A stretch of 49,349 nt of DNA from a virus (IMGVR_UViG_3300036857_000177:1-49349), one strand, 5' to 3'; shown: positions 15,753 to 22,864, counted from the stretch's first letter. The notes: a model not told the origin generated them from the letters alone. Program-made: numbers and translations.

Positions 15753-15890
15753 CCCTACCCGCTGAACTTCGCGGGTATGGGGTGAGAACTCAAGTTCTCA
15801 CCTTTCTGCCTGCCCCGTGAGGTTCTGCGAGTAGCTACTCTACAATCACTCTGAAATGTAGAGCGGGGCAGACAGAAAGGAGATAGAAAC
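15753..15890 (+). promoter_or_regulatory. structured leader with three stem-loops
   Basis: Hairpin 1: CCCTACCCGC (15753-15762) with GCGGGTATGGGG (15771-15782). Hairpin 2: GGTGAGAACT / AGTTCTCACC (15781-15802) followed by TTTCT. Hairpin 3: arms 15802-15817 and 15864-15879 pair at 15 of 16 positions and enclose GAGTAGCTACTC and CTCTACA/TGTAGAG. The 3-prime arm of hairpin 3 overlaps the AAAGGAG ribosome site of the next gene. A terminator/antiterminator or translational switch is plausible; no known riboswitch class is recognised. Confidence 0.5.
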
Positions 15891-16046
15891 GTGAGTCAGA
15901 AAGCACACGACGAGCTTCAGCGCATCCGCGAAGAAGCTCTCCACAGGCAGGTGCTCTGCGCATGGTGTGGAAAACTCTGCAAACATGCTGATCATCTGTT
16001 TATCCACATTCTTCTCAATCACCCGATGAAAGGACAGGATGAGTAA
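15891..16046 (+). CDS. 51-residue C2H2-like zinc finger protein
   Basis: GTG 15891 with AAAGGAGA upstream. A basic/acidic helix is followed by CAWCGKLCKHADHLF, then IHILLNH: C-x2-C-x12-H-x4-H, close to a classical C2H2 finger. It may bind DNA or protein. It is first in a run of overlapping small genes and its leader is structured. It overlaps the next gene by 8 bases. Confidence 0.6.
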   Translation: MSQKAHDELQRIREEALHRQVLCAWCGKLCKHADHLFIHILLNHPMKGQDE

Positions 16047-16245
16047 ATTCGCCAAGTGCGACATCTGTGGCAGAGAATGCTTCTGCCATCAGGGAGTCGA
16101 CGAGAATCGTCTGGAAAGCGTCTGCGTTGGCTGCTATGGCTGGCTGCGGAGGCTCGTGTTTTACCGCGTCGGCATCAAGATCACAATCGATCTTCGGCCG
16201 ACACCTACCCACGGACTGCGTGGGGCACTCGGAGGGAAAATCTGA
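16039..16245 (+). CDS. small zinc-binding protein, 68 residues
   Basis: CDICGRECFCHQG near the N-terminus and CVGCYGW further on give two Cys pairs for a zinc site; the rest is basic. Translation is probably coupled to the previous gene (overlap) and the next (TGATG overlap). Function unknown. Confidence 0.6.
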   Translation: MSKFAKCDICGRECFCHQGVDENRLESVCVGCYGWLRRLVFYRVGIKITIDLRPTPTHGLRGALGGKI

Positions 16246-16469
16246 TGTCTGCAACCGCACGCAATCGTGAGGAAGATCAGGAAGACCTGAACGCCCTCTT
16301 CGAACTCAAGCCCACGGACGGGGCCATCATCGACTACATCAACGACAGGCTCGAGGTCTTGACCGAATCGAACGACCCGCGCCGCGTCATCCGCGCGAAG
16401 CGTCTCCTCGAGGAAATGGCCAAGCTCATCGACGGATACACCGCCGAAATCGAGTGGCGGAAGAAGTAG
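16245..16469 (+). CDS. unknown 74-residue helical protein
   Basis: GGAGGGAA precedes the ATG, which overlaps the previous stop. Charged helices: REEDQEDLNALFELK and RVIRAKRLLEEMAKL. Probably a small cytoplasmic protein; no family recognised. Confidence 0.65.
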   Translation: MSATARNREEDQEDLNALFELKPTDGAIIDYINDRLEVLTESNDPRRVIRAKRLLEEMAKLIDGYTAEIEWRKK

Positions 16470-16481
16470 GAGCATAAAGAG

Positions 16482-16661
16482 ATGCCGATGTTTGGAATCA
16501 GCGGGTGGTCCGACAATGAAGACGAAGTCTTCGTCGTCGAGGCCACAGACGAAATCAACGCCACCCTCCAGTTTATGAAATGGCTGGACGAACAACCAGA
16601 AGAGGTTCGGATGCAGGCCATCTCCTGGTTTGTCCAGCAATTCGACACGAAGGTCCACTAA
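16482..16661 (+). CDS. unknown acidic 59-residue protein
   Basis: ATG 16482, MPMFGISGWSDNEDEVFVVE then TLQFMKWLDEQPEEVRMQA. Small, acidic and tryptophan-containing. Ends one base before the next ATG. Confidence 0.55.
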   Translation: MPMFGISGWSDNEDEVFVVEATDEINATLQFMKWLDEQPEEVRMQAISWFVQQFDTKVH

Positions 16662-16662
16662 G

Positions 16663-16872
16663 ATGGAACAAGTCTTCACGCTTTGGGCAGAACGCGACGG
16701 CCAGAGGAAGCGCATCGGCGCTGTCCAAGACTTCACAGACGCGGAGCAGATGATCTGCGACGCAGAGCGGGACGGCTCGTGGCCCGAGGGCTACGAGGCG
16801 ATTCTCGAAATCCCCGGTCGGTTCCGCAGCAAGTTCTTCGTCTACCAGGACGTTTGGGTCGAACACATCTAG
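16663..16872 (+). CDS. unknown 69-residue protein
   Basis: MEQVFTLWAERDGQRKRIGA with alternating strand/helix pattern and a FFVYQDVWVEHI end. Weak ribosome site; likely coupled to the preceding gene. No family recognised. Confidence 0.6.
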   Translation: MEQVFTLWAERDGQRKRIGAVQDFTDAEQMICDAERDGSWPEGYEAILEIPGRFRSKFFVYQDVWVEHI

Positions 16873-16881
16873 GAGATTCCA

Positions 16882-17109
16882 GTGCGAAAACTCGTTTTCG
16901 GAGCCATCCTTCTTTCCCTCGGAGGCTGCGCAGCTTCCCCCACTGATGACACCAAGGTCCGCTGCTACCATGACGCGGCCAAGGTCGAAACCGTCGTGAC
17001 CGACGAGGCGGGTACGAGGACCACTATCGGACGCGAGTATTACGGCTGTTCGCAGAACGGCCACATCGTCACCGTCATCTTCGAAAAGCAGACTGACGAG
17101 ACGAAGTGA
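16882..17109 (+). CDS. phage-encoded lipoprotein
   Basis: 75 residues from GTG 16882 with TAGGAGA upstream. The N-terminus MRKLVFGAILLSLGGCAAS is a textbook lipoprotein signal with C16 as the lipidation site. The mature part (about 60 residues) has two further cysteines (C28 and C56, which could form a disulfide) and is otherwise polar. It would be membrane-anchored on the extracytoplasmic side. Small phage lipoproteins often block superinfection or form spanin subunits; there is no lysis gene nearby, so exclusion is the better guess. Confidence 0.7.
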   Translation: MRKLVFGAILLSLGGCAASPTDDTKVRCYHDAAKVETVVTDEAGTRTTIGREYYGCSQNGHIVTVIFEKQTDETK

Positions 17110-17118
17110 CCAAGTGCC

Positions 17119-17147
17119 ACCCCCGGCTGCTTTTGAGCCGGGGGGTG
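17119..17147 (+). terminator. hairpin CCCCCGGCT ... AGCCGGGGG
   Basis: Nine-pair stem with loop GCTTTTG after the lipoprotein gene; no T-run follows. Its reverse complement closely resembles the hairpin at 18533-18563. Confidence 0.55.
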
Positions 17148-17201
17148 GGCGTCAGGCCTCGTTCGAAGCCTTCAGTCATGAAGGCTTCGCAGGAGGACTG
17201 A

Positions 17202-17402
17202 ATGGAATACGGATGCAACATCTGTGGGCTCAGCTTCAAGGCCCACGGAGACGACCCAGAGGCAGACTGCCCGAAGGCAGAATGTCCGCTGCACGGTCGT
17301 CGGCTCGTATCGGAACTGCTGAAAGACGGCTGCATAAACTGTCGTCGAGTCGCAGAACTCTACCTCAGGGAGGTCGGCTGTGAAGATGAATTCCGAGCTT
17401 AG
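17202..17402 (+). CDS. Cys-rich 66-residue zinc protein
   Basis: CAGGAGG ribosome site. CNICGLSFKAHG, then CPKAECPLHGRR and GCINCRRVAEL: several Cys/His pairs consistent with one or two zinc sites. Overlaps the next gene by 23 bases. Function unknown. Confidence 0.6.
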   Translation: MEYGCNICGLSFKAHGDDPEADCPKAECPLHGRRLVSELLKDGCINCRRVAELYLREVGCEDEFRA

Positions 17403-17661
17403 GTCCATCCTTTTCGAAGGTTGGCGCGATCACTACTACCACCACATCTACGAGTGGTCGGAGATGGGTGACTACACCGGGGAGAATCCCTCTCTCCGGG
17501 TCCGCCTCAAGGCTGCCTGGCGCACTCTTGAGGATCGTTTCATCGGTCTTGTCTGCCTGTCTCGGGGACACGACTTTATCGTCGACGGCTGCGACGCGGA
17601 GAATGGGAGCGAAGAGCTCCACTGTCTGCGCTGCGGCTACAACCAGACCGTGAGGTTCTAA
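17380..17661 (+). CDS. unknown 93-residue protein with C-terminal zinc knuckle
   Basis: GTG 17380 (GGGAGG 6 bases upstream) or ATG 17386. Aromatic N-terminal half (FEGWRDHYYHHIYEWSEMGD) and a zinc-type end: VCLSRGHDF then HCLRCGYNQTVRF. Function unknown. Confidence 0.6.
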   Translation: MKMNSELRSILFEGWRDHYYHHIYEWSEMGDYTGENPSLRVRLKAAWRTLEDRFIGLVCLSRGHDFIVDGCDAENGSEELHCLRCGYNQTVRF

Positions 17662-17662
17662 C

Positions 17663-17914
17663 GTGATCTACCAGAGGAAACTCATCGATCCCCGCGAGAT
17701 CTCGACGCAGACGATCCCGCACCCGAGGGCTATCAACAAGATGAAGGAGGTTCTCACCAAACAGGGTCAGATCGAACCGCTCCAGGTGAAGGTCGTCGGA
17801 TACAAGCTCAAGACCCACGTCGAAGATGCGTGGGGCGACGAGATTGTGTTCGCGGCCATCGAACTGGGATGGTCCCACATCGACATCATCATCAACACGA
17901 GGTATGAACAGTGA
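17663..17914 (+). CDS. ParB/sulfiredoxin-fold-like small protein
   Basis: 83 residues from GTG 17663. IPHPRAINKMKEVLTKQGQI followed by EPLQVKVV, and later DEIVFAAIELGWSHIDIII, resembles the ParB N-terminal nucleotide-binding fold (parameter line, dispersal from neighbours, return strand). It lacks a DNA-binding helix-turn-helix domain, so partitioning is unlikely; stand-alone ParB-like domains occur in phage regulatory and modification proteins. Confidence 0.45.
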   Translation: MIYQRKLIDPREISTQTIPHPRAINKMKEVLTKQGQIEPLQVKVVGYKLKTHVEDAWGDEIVFAAIELGWSHIDIIINTRYEQ

Positions 17915-18039
17915 TTTCCAAAGCCACCAAAGCCGTCTGGGGCGGCTCCGTCGGGTTCTACTTTCTCTCGGATTACCGCCGAAGGTCCATCCTTCGGCCG
18001 TATCTGTCCGCTCACCTCGTCCTGCGAGAAATCGCATGA
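17911..18039 (+). CDS. 42-residue basic protein
   Basis: GTG 17911 overlapping the previous stop, ACGAGG upstream. MISKATKAVWGGSVGFYFLS then DYRRRSILRPYLSAH: a short hydrophobic stretch followed by a basic segment. It ends in an ATGA overlap with the next gene, which supports expression. Confidence 0.45.
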   Translation: MISKATKAVWGGSVGFYFLSDYRRRSILRPYLSAHLVLREIA

Positions 18040-18224
18040 CGGTCACCTTCACCAGCATGGGTGGAAAGTTCTACGAGTTCCCCCACGTCGCCCACATCTC
18101 AGAAATCGGAGGTCACACCTACGAGATTCTGCAGACGCGTCCATTCACCGGCGAGCGGATTAAGACCCGCATCGTCGAGGTCTGTTCGATCAGCATCCAG
18201 ACCATGGAGGATCTCCGTGCCTAA
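18036..18224 (+). CDS. unknown 62-residue protein
   Basis: MTVTFTSMGGKFYEFPHVAH then TYEILQTRPFTGERIKTRI: looks all-beta, as a small barrel. Start and stop both overlap neighbours. No family recognised. Confidence 0.5.
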   Translation: MTVTFTSMGGKFYEFPHVAHISEIGGHTYEILQTRPFTGERIKTRIVEVCSISIQTMEDLRA

Positions 18225-18495
18225 CTGTTTCTGCCTCATGCGCAAAGGCTCCAAGGAGCCTGTCAAGTTCTGCGACATTGACGACGAGATCTGCGCTCAT
18301 CTCGGCGTCACACCTCATCCCACGCTCTACTACGAGGGGTGGTACGACGTCATCGGGATGTGTATCGCGTGCGGGAAAGCACTCGGGTCACGCGAGCTCT
18401 ACGAACATCTCCAGAGGTATTCGCCGCGACTGCTTCCGGTCTTGGCGTATCTGGTGGAACACTACACGTCGGACGCGTGGTATCAGGTCCGGTGA
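18217..18495 (+). CDS. unknown 92-residue Cys-containing protein
   Basis: GTG 18217 with GGAGG 6 bases upstream gives VPNCFCLMRKGSKEP; later FCDIDDEICAHLG and GMCIACGKALGSRELYEHL. Cys pairs suggest zinc. Last gene before the long hairpin at 18503-18581. Confidence 0.55.
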   Translation: MPNCFCLMRKGSKEPVKFCDIDDEICAHLGVTPHPTLYYEGWYDVIGMCIACGKALGSRELYEHLQRYSPRLLPVLAYLVEHYTSDAWYQVR

Positions 18496-18502
18496 ACCTC
18501 AA

Positions 18503-18581
18503 GGTCGGCCCCACGCGCAGATAGGAATCTGCCCACCCCCAGCTCAAAAGCAGCTGGGGGTGGCCTTCGGCGGGGCCGTCT
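18503..18581 (+). terminator. two-part hairpin element
   Basis: Inner perfect 12-bp stem CCACCCCCAGCT / AGCTGGGGGTGG (18533-18563, loop CAAAAGC). Outer arms GGTCGGCCCC (18503-18512) and GGGGCCGTCT (18572-18581). The outer arms recur at 19820 and 27460. It ends just before TTGGAGG, the ribosome site of the next gene, so it may act as a leader structure as well as a terminator. Confidence 0.55.
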
Positions 18582-18593
18582 TGGAGGCTCGCA

Positions 18594-18692
18594 ATGGGTA
18601 GACCACTGATGATCCTCGTGCTCTATGTCGTAGTGTTCTTGTTCATCATGCTCGTCATCGAGTTCATGTGCTCGATGTCAATCTGCACCTAG
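18594..18692 (+). CDS. 32-residue membrane peptide
   Basis: TTGGAGG, 7 bases, ATG 18594. MGRPLMILVLYVVVFLFIML and then VIEFMCSMSICT: one strongly hydrophobic helix. The stop merges with the next gene's AGGAGG. No family. Confidence 0.55.
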   Translation: MGRPLMILVLYVVVFLFIMLVIEFMCSMSICT

Positions 18693-18700
18693 GAGGTGAA

Positions 18701-18889
18701 ATGGATCCGTTGACTGTGAAAGAATTGATCGAACTACTCCAGAAGTGCGATCAGAAACAGAAGGTCGTGTTCTCCGACGTCAAGTATGGAGATTTCGACT
18801 GCGTCGGCTCACTCGGGATCTCGCTCAGCGAGGACAACTTCGTGAAGGACAAGCGGCCCATCTTTCGACTTGCGAAAAGGAGAGACTAG
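18701..18889 (+). CDS. TVKELI family protein, copy 1 (62 residues)
   Basis: AGGAGGTGAA before ATG 18701. MDPLTVKELIELLQKCDQKQ followed by VVFSDVKYGDFDCVGSLG: a helix then a beta region. Paralogues at 19639, 19869 and 43991 share the TVKELI-x-LL start. Such proteins are widespread in phages with no known function. Confidence 0.65.
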   Translation: MDPLTVKELIELLQKCDQKQKVVFSDVKYGDFDCVGSLGISLSEDNFVKDKRPIFRLAKRRD

Positions 18890-19219
18890 ATGTTGCACAT
18901 TCAGATCATCGACCGATCCGACCTCGACGAAGTGATCGCGGTGAAGCCACTCGGGGACGGGAAGGCACTCAACATCACCCGACGTGATGACCTCGAGCGC
19001 GGCAGGATCCCTCGGAACGACGTCATCCTGGCATACAGCTACAAGACGGAGAAGCAGTATGCGGTCTACGTGACCGCCGACGGCTTCTACGGCGACACGT
19101 GGCTCCTCGAGGTCGTTACTGACGATCAGCTGAAGGAGATCAACCGAATCGCCGAGAAGATGCGCGCAAACGCGGAGATCTATCCGCCGTCCAAGATCCT
19201 GCTTCATGGAGTCTACTGA
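18890..19219 (+). CDS. unknown 109-residue protein
   Basis: AAAGGAGAG site. MLHIQIIDRSDLDEVIAVKP ... YAVYVTADGFYGDTWLLEVV ... LKEINRIAEKMRANAEIYP. Mixed alpha/beta; overlaps the next start by one base. No family recognised. Confidence 0.65.
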   Translation: MLHIQIIDRSDLDEVIAVKPLGDGKALNITRRDDLERGRIPRNDVILAYSYKTEKQYAVYVTADGFYGDTWLLEVVTDDQLKEINRIAEKMRANAEIYPPSKILLHGVY

Positions 19220-19548
19220 TGTTCCCAGACCTGTCGGTTCGCATCTACGGGGACCACAACGACACGGACATCCACTTCGAGCTGCACACATTCGATCCGG
19301 ATGCCGACGACGACGGGCGTGCTCGTGACTACGGGCACGCGCTCATCGAGGGAGGCTTCATTGTCGCCGATTTGTCGACTAATGAAATTGCCCGCCTAGG
19401 TTCGCTGATCGAAAATTCGGTTCCGATGTTTGAACTCCTGAAATCGATTCGGGATGGTCGCATCGGAATGCCGGAAATTCAGAGGCGCGCGGAAACACTC
19501 GTCAACCGGATCGTCGGTGGGGAGATGATCCACACATTTCAGCTATGA
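19219..19548 (+). CDS. unknown 109-residue acidic protein
   Basis: MFPDLSVRIYGDHNDTDIHF with an Asp-rich stretch (DPDADDDGRARD), then helices. Overlaps genes at both ends. No family recognised. Confidence 0.65.
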   Translation: MFPDLSVRIYGDHNDTDIHFELHTFDPDADDDGRARDYGHALIEGGFIVADLSTNEIARLGSLIENSVPMFELLKSIRDGRIGMPEIQRRAETLVNRIVGGEMIHTFQL

Positions 19549-19739
19549 AACACGATTTTTGGTCGTGTGAGTGTCCGGAGTGTGAGACGCACCGGACTCG
19601 GATGGAACTTCGATATCTCAGTGAAAGGTGGTTACTGTATGACGATACGCGAACTGATCCGACAGCTCGAACAACTCGAAAGGCTCATCCAGAGCAAAAC
19701 GAAGTACGAACCCCACGTCTTCGTAAAGATGGACGATGA
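19545..19739 (+). CDS. possible small Cys protein
   Basis: ATG overlaps the previous stop. MKHDFWSCECPECETHRTRM looks like a real zinc-knuckle start, but the second half is in a different frame of the next gene and reads as low-quality sequence. It may be a real short gene with a non-selected tail. Confidence 0.35.
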   Translation: MKHDFWSCECPECETHRTRMELRYLSERWLLYDDTRTDPTARTTRKAHPEQNEVRTPRLRKDGR

Positions 19740-19812
19740 CACGAGCTTCGCTGTCACGTCCATCGTCCCGGACGAGAACTACGACGTTCTCATCCGCACC
19801 GACTACGACTGA
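19639..19812 (+). CDS. TVKELI family protein, copy 2 (57 residues)
   Basis: GAAAGGTGG upstream of ATG 19639. MTIRELIRQLEQLERLIQSK then HVFVKMDDDTSFAVTSIVPD. Same helix-then-beta arrangement as 18701 and 19869. Confidence 0.6.
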   Translation: MTIRELIRQLEQLERLIQSKTKYEPHVFVKMDDDTSFAVTSIVPDENYDVLIRTDYD

Positions 19813-19819
19813 TGAACAA

Positions 19820-19845
19820 GGTCGGCCCTTTGCGGAGGGCCGTCT
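19820..19845 (+). terminator. recurring leader hairpin GGTCGGCCCT / AGGGCCGTCT
   Basis: Short loop, followed by TGGTTT and then the GGAGG of the next gene. Same arms as 18503/18572 and 27460. Terminator or leader element. Confidence 0.55.
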
Positions 19846-19868
19846 TGGTTTATCGATCGGAGGTTAAA

Positions 19869-20027
19869 ATGACGGTGAAAGAATTGATAGAATTGCTTCT
19901 CCGAGTTCCAGAGAGCTTTGAAGTACTCATCTATCGAGGCGGAGCATATAGTTCCGTCGAGGGTGTCGAAGTAAATGAAGACACTCGTGAAGTTTTCGTT
20001 TCCAACGAGAAGGATGAACTGCGATGA
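19869..20027 (+). CDS. TVKELI family protein, copy 3 (52 residues)
   Basis: GGAGG site, ATG 19869. MTVKELIELLLRVPESFEVL then YRGGAYSSVEGVEVNED. Overlaps the next start by 4 bases. Confidence 0.65.
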   Translation: MTVKELIELLLRVPESFEVLIYRGGAYSSVEGVEVNEDTREVFVSNEKDELR

Positions 20028-20449
20028 AAAGGCTGGTTATTATCCGGGGACTGCCCGGATCCGGAAAGACCACCGAAGCCCTCAAGCACGTAAAGGCAGC
20101 GGTAGATCTTGATCTATCGGTGGCCCACAACGAGGCCGACGACTACTTCATGGAAGGTCTGACCTACAGATTCGACCCGCGACTCCTAGGTCGCGCCCAC
20201 AACCGCTGCCTCACGATGACTATCGAAGAGATGGGTAGAGGCACGAACTTGGTGATCGTGTCGAACACATTCAGCGAGTATTGGGAAATGGCTCCGTATC
20301 GTCGAGCGGCAGAGGCTATTGGGTACGAGCAGCGCATTATAACTCTGTTCGACGCCGGATTCAGCGACGAGCAACTCGTCGAACGAGCAAAGGGACACCA
20401 GGTGCCCCTGGAGAGTATCCAAGCCATGAGGGCTCGGTGGGAGGAATGA
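20024..20449 (+). CDS. P-loop kinase (AAA_33 / polynucleotide kinase-like)
   Basis: 141 residues. Walker A GLPGSGKTT at about 9-17, LVIVSNTF as the second acidic/polar strand, and a C-terminal helix. Resembles the small AAA_33 kinases related to T4 Pnk and NEDD4BP2. It may phosphorylate a nucleotide or nucleic-acid end. It lacks a phosphatase domain. It differs from the RGTSGSGKS kinases at 38.4 kb. Confidence 0.65.
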   Translation: MKRLVIIRGLPGSGKTTEALKHVKAAVDLDLSVAHNEADDYFMEGLTYRFDPRLLGRAHNRCLTMTIEEMGRGTNLVIVSNTFSEYWEMAPYRRAAEAIGYEQRIITLFDAGFSDEQLVERAKGHQVPLESIQAMRARWEE

Positions 20450-20730
20450 TGAAAAAAGAGTGGACAGTCCGCGTCATCAACTACATCGGGGAAGAGAAGA
20501 GGGTCCCCAACAACACGCTTCCCGGTGTCTGGGTCGAGCAGCTCCGCTACATGAGCCTCGTTTCAGTTCTCGCTAAGAACGAACTCGTCGGGAGCTCGTC
20601 ACAATACGACGACTACGAGGTGTTGGAGTTCTACGCTCCGCCGAAGGTCGACACGAAAATCTGGGCGGAGCAGAATGCCGACCGAATGAAGAGCTTCGGC
20701 ATCAACGCCGTCGCCGCGCCGAAGTGGTAA
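20449..20730 (+). CDS. unknown 93-residue protein
   Basis: Two adjacent ATGs (20446, 20449) follow GGGAGG; the second has better spacing. MKKEWTVRVINYIGEEKRVP ... DYEVLEFYAPPKVDTKIW. Alpha/beta. No family recognised. Confidence 0.6.
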   Translation: MKKEWTVRVINYIGEEKRVPNNTLPGVWVEQLRYMSLVSVLAKNELVGSSSQYDDYEVLEFYAPPKVDTKIWAEQNADRMKSFGINAVAAPKW

Positions 20731-20732
20731 AT

Positions 20733-21623
20733 ATGCACTTCGCATCAGAAGCACTCGAAAAGAAGGTCCAGGCACGCCTGGACCTTCAACGACTCACTTC
20801 GAGTCCAGTAATCCAAAGCCTCATCCGCTCTGACGAGTTGAAGCAATGGCAGACCGACATGATCTGTCTGGCTCAAGCTCAACCCTACTACTTCTCGGCG
20901 CGCTGCACGGACCTGATTGTTCAGGCTATGCAAGACTTCAATCTCGCTGAGATTGACGCGTCGAGACACATGGTCTATACGGATACCGGCTTCTGCTGGT
21001 TCGGTGAGAAGGCGCCCTTCGAACTGGAGAGCTTCCCGGAGAAAGAGCGGTTTCCGGTGAAAGCTATCTCATGGTATGTCTTCTCTATGAGGAGCATTCC
21101 ATACATTGGGATGACGGCCTTCGCGCACAACCCACTCGGCGAAGTGATGCCGACCATCTGGAGTTGCACCGATCTTGGCAACAAGATGAACTCCCAGATA
21201 GACGGTCCACGACTCTCGTTCAAAGGCTTCTTTGACGAGCGCACCAACTGGGAAATCGACCAGATGAAGAAGTTCGTCTGCGCGTCGGGAACATTCATGC
21301 GCCAAAAGCTGATGGCTGTGGAACGAGTTCCACTCGAACGGCACGCGCGGAAGCGTCTGGCCAAACTCGGCAATCCGAAGGAACAGGACCACGTGTCTGT
21401 CGTTTCGCTGCGAAGGTCCGCGTCCAAGGAAAAATCGCATCAGACTGACGTCCAGTCCTCGAGGGAGTTTGCGTGGCAGTGGACGGTCCGCGGTCACGTC
21501 CGACAGCAGTTCTACGCTACGCTCAACGAGCATCTTCCGGTCTACATCCACCCGTATCTGAAGGGTCCGGAAGACAAGCCGCTGAAGCCTAGGTCGACGC
21601 CGATCTATTCAGTTTCTAAGTGA
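20733..21623 (+). CDS. unknown 296-residue protein with WTVRGHVRQQFY end
   Basis: ATG 20733 chosen over GTG 20724; neither has a clear ribosome site. The N-terminal two thirds are mixed alpha/beta (GFCWFGEKAPFELE, WYVFSMRSIPYIGM). The C-terminus WQWTVRGHVRQQFYATLN then HLPVYIHPYLKGPEDKPLK belongs to a conserved module seen in many actinobacterial plasmid and phage proteins of unknown role; the basic and aromatic residues suggest nucleic-acid binding. Confidence 0.7.
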   Translation: MHFASEALEKKVQARLDLQRLTSSPVIQSLIRSDELKQWQTDMICLAQAQPYYFSARCTDLIVQAMQDFNLAEIDASRHMVYTDTGFCWFGEKAPFELESFPEKERFPVKAISWYVFSMRSIPYIGMTAFAHNPLGEVMPTIWSCTDLGNKMNSQIDGPRLSFKGFFDERTNWEIDQMKKFVCASGTFMRQKLMAVERVPLERHARKRLAKLGNPKEQDHVSVVSLRRSASKEKSHQTDVQSSREFAWQWTVRGHVRQQFYATLNEHLPVYIHPYLKGPEDKPLKPRSTPIYSVSK

Positions 21624-21629
21624 GGTGCC

Positions 21630-22046
21630 ATGAAAACACATGACGGATTGCTCTGGAAGGATCGAACCTCAGAGCAATGGAAGGCTCTGCCCATATTCCA
21701 ATGCGATTGTGGGCAGAAGTTCTATCAGCAGTGTCTTGGAATTGTCGACTGCGATGATTGCATCTCTGCCGATAAGGCCACCTACACGACCTGGTCCGAG
21801 TATTACTGGGTCACACGAGGGGAACGGGACTACGAGTGGATCTGGTCCGTCAAGCAGATGGAAAAGCTGCTCGGACGCTCGTGTTCCGAGGAATACCTCG
21901 ACAACTGCACGGGAAACATCGACACGTGTCAGAACGACGAGTGCATGATTTGTTCAATCAAGGACTGTCCTGAAGATGATGCACTCCATTACCATCACGA
22001 CGGATGTCCGTCGTGTTACGAAAAGGAGCAAGGAGCCAGTGAGTAA
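21630..22046 (+). CDS. Cys-rich 138-residue protein
   Basis: GAGGTG site. FQCDCGQKFYQQC and VDCDDC near the N-terminus; CTGNIDTCQNDECMIC, DC and HYHHDGCPSCYEK at the C-terminus. At least 13 Cys suggest several zinc sites. Acidic overall. Function unknown. Confidence 0.6.
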   Translation: MKTHDGLLWKDRTSEQWKALPIFQCDCGQKFYQQCLGIVDCDDCISADKATYTTWSEYYWVTRGERDYEWIWSVKQMEKLLGRSCSEEYLDNCTGNIDTCQNDECMICSIKDCPEDDALHYHHDGCPSCYEKEQGASE

Positions 22047-22245
22047 TCTCAAAAGGGCGGCTCTAGAAAGAGCCGCCGACCATCTGTCAGAGGCCATCGA
22101 GGAGCTAATCCTCGCAGAGCAAGAAAACAGAACCAGCGGCCCAGATATCGTGGCTGCGATCCAGAACTGTGGAATGTATGTTCTGACAGTTCAGAGGATT
22201 CTCAAGGATCTTCTGAAAGGAAACGATGAAGAGCGAAGTCACTGA
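22039..22245 (+). CDS. unknown helical protein, 68 residues
   Basis: GTG 22039 with AAGGAG upstream. LKRAALERAADHLSEAIEEL and QRILKDLLKGNDE: all-helical, likely a small coiled-coil. Overlaps both neighbours. Confidence 0.6.
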   Translation: MSNLKRAALERAADHLSEAIEELILAEQENRTSGPDIVAAIQNCGMYVLTVQRILKDLLKGNDEERSH

Positions 22246-22414
22246 GTTCATCTGTGAGTCCGGCCACAAGCTGCGGAAGTATCCGATGCAGGAAGGTCCG
22301 GGCTTCATGCTTCTTTGTCCGATCTGCGATTCCGAAGAAGTGCGTGGCTGGGTTCGCGCCCAAGCTGCGTGGGAGGCCAAACAGTGGAGCTCAAAGTTCT
22401 TTATCAAAAAATGA
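22226..22414 (+). CDS. zinc-ribbon-like 62-residue protein
   Basis: FICESGHKLRKYPMQEGPGF and LLCPICDSEEV give a two-knuckle C-x3-H / C-x2-C ribbon. AAAGG site. Overlaps the next ATG by 4 bases. Confidence 0.6.
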   Translation: MKSEVTEFICESGHKLRKYPMQEGPGFMLLCPICDSEEVRGWVRAQAAWEAKQWSSKFFIKK

Positions 22415-22743
22415 GCGAACTGACGGAACCCGAGTGCCGCAAGTGCCGGGTTCCACAGTCGTGCTGCGATGAATTCTACTGCAATCTCGCGGCTGCGCAC
22501 GCACTCGAGGAAGGAGTCGTCCTGGAAAAAACGGGACATCCGAAGTTGCCGTTCATGGGTCCGGAGGGATGTATTGTTCCTCCGCACCTGCGACCGCTCT
22601 GCACGCTCCACGTCTGCTCGATTCAGGCATACGGATGTAAGCCTGACGACGCAGAGTTCACGAAGCAATACTTCAATCTGCGAGACATGATTGAAGATCT
22701 CGAACTACGACGACACTACAAGGAGGATACGGATGCCAGCTAA
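22411..22743 (+). CDS. Cys-cluster protein, 110 residues
   Basis: MSELTEPECRKCRVPQSCC, then DEFYCN, PEGCIVP, and HVCSIQAYGCKPDD: a cysteine layout that could bind zinc or an iron-sulfur cluster. The upstream GTG in frame lacks a ribosome site too. Function unknown. Confidence 0.55.
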   Translation: MSELTEPECRKCRVPQSCCDEFYCNLAAAHALEEGVVLEKTGHPKLPFMGPEGCIVPPHLRPLCTLHVCSIQAYGCKPDDAEFTKQYFNLRDMIEDLELRRHYKEDTDAS

Positions 22744-22864
22744 GAAGATCTACGTCACCGAAAAGATGCTGAACAACCGGAAAAGAATTTCCTGGTTGTT
22801 GCATCACGGCTACATTCTGCAACTTCAACCGAAGGTGGCAGAATCTCGTTTCGACCGCCGATGA
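22733..22864 (+). CDS. 43-residue basic protein
   Basis: AAGGAGG 6 bases before ATG 22733. MPAKKIYVTEKMLNNRKRIS then WLLHHGYILQLQPKV. Basic; overlaps the next ATG in ATGA fashion. Confidence 0.55.
   Translation: MPAKKIYVTEKMLNNRKRISWLLHHGYILQLQPKVAESRFDRR

Noticed and set aside
17663-17914. Plasmid-type ParB partition protein
   Set aside because: Only the N-terminal fold is suggested; no helix-turn-helix, no ParA gene nearby.
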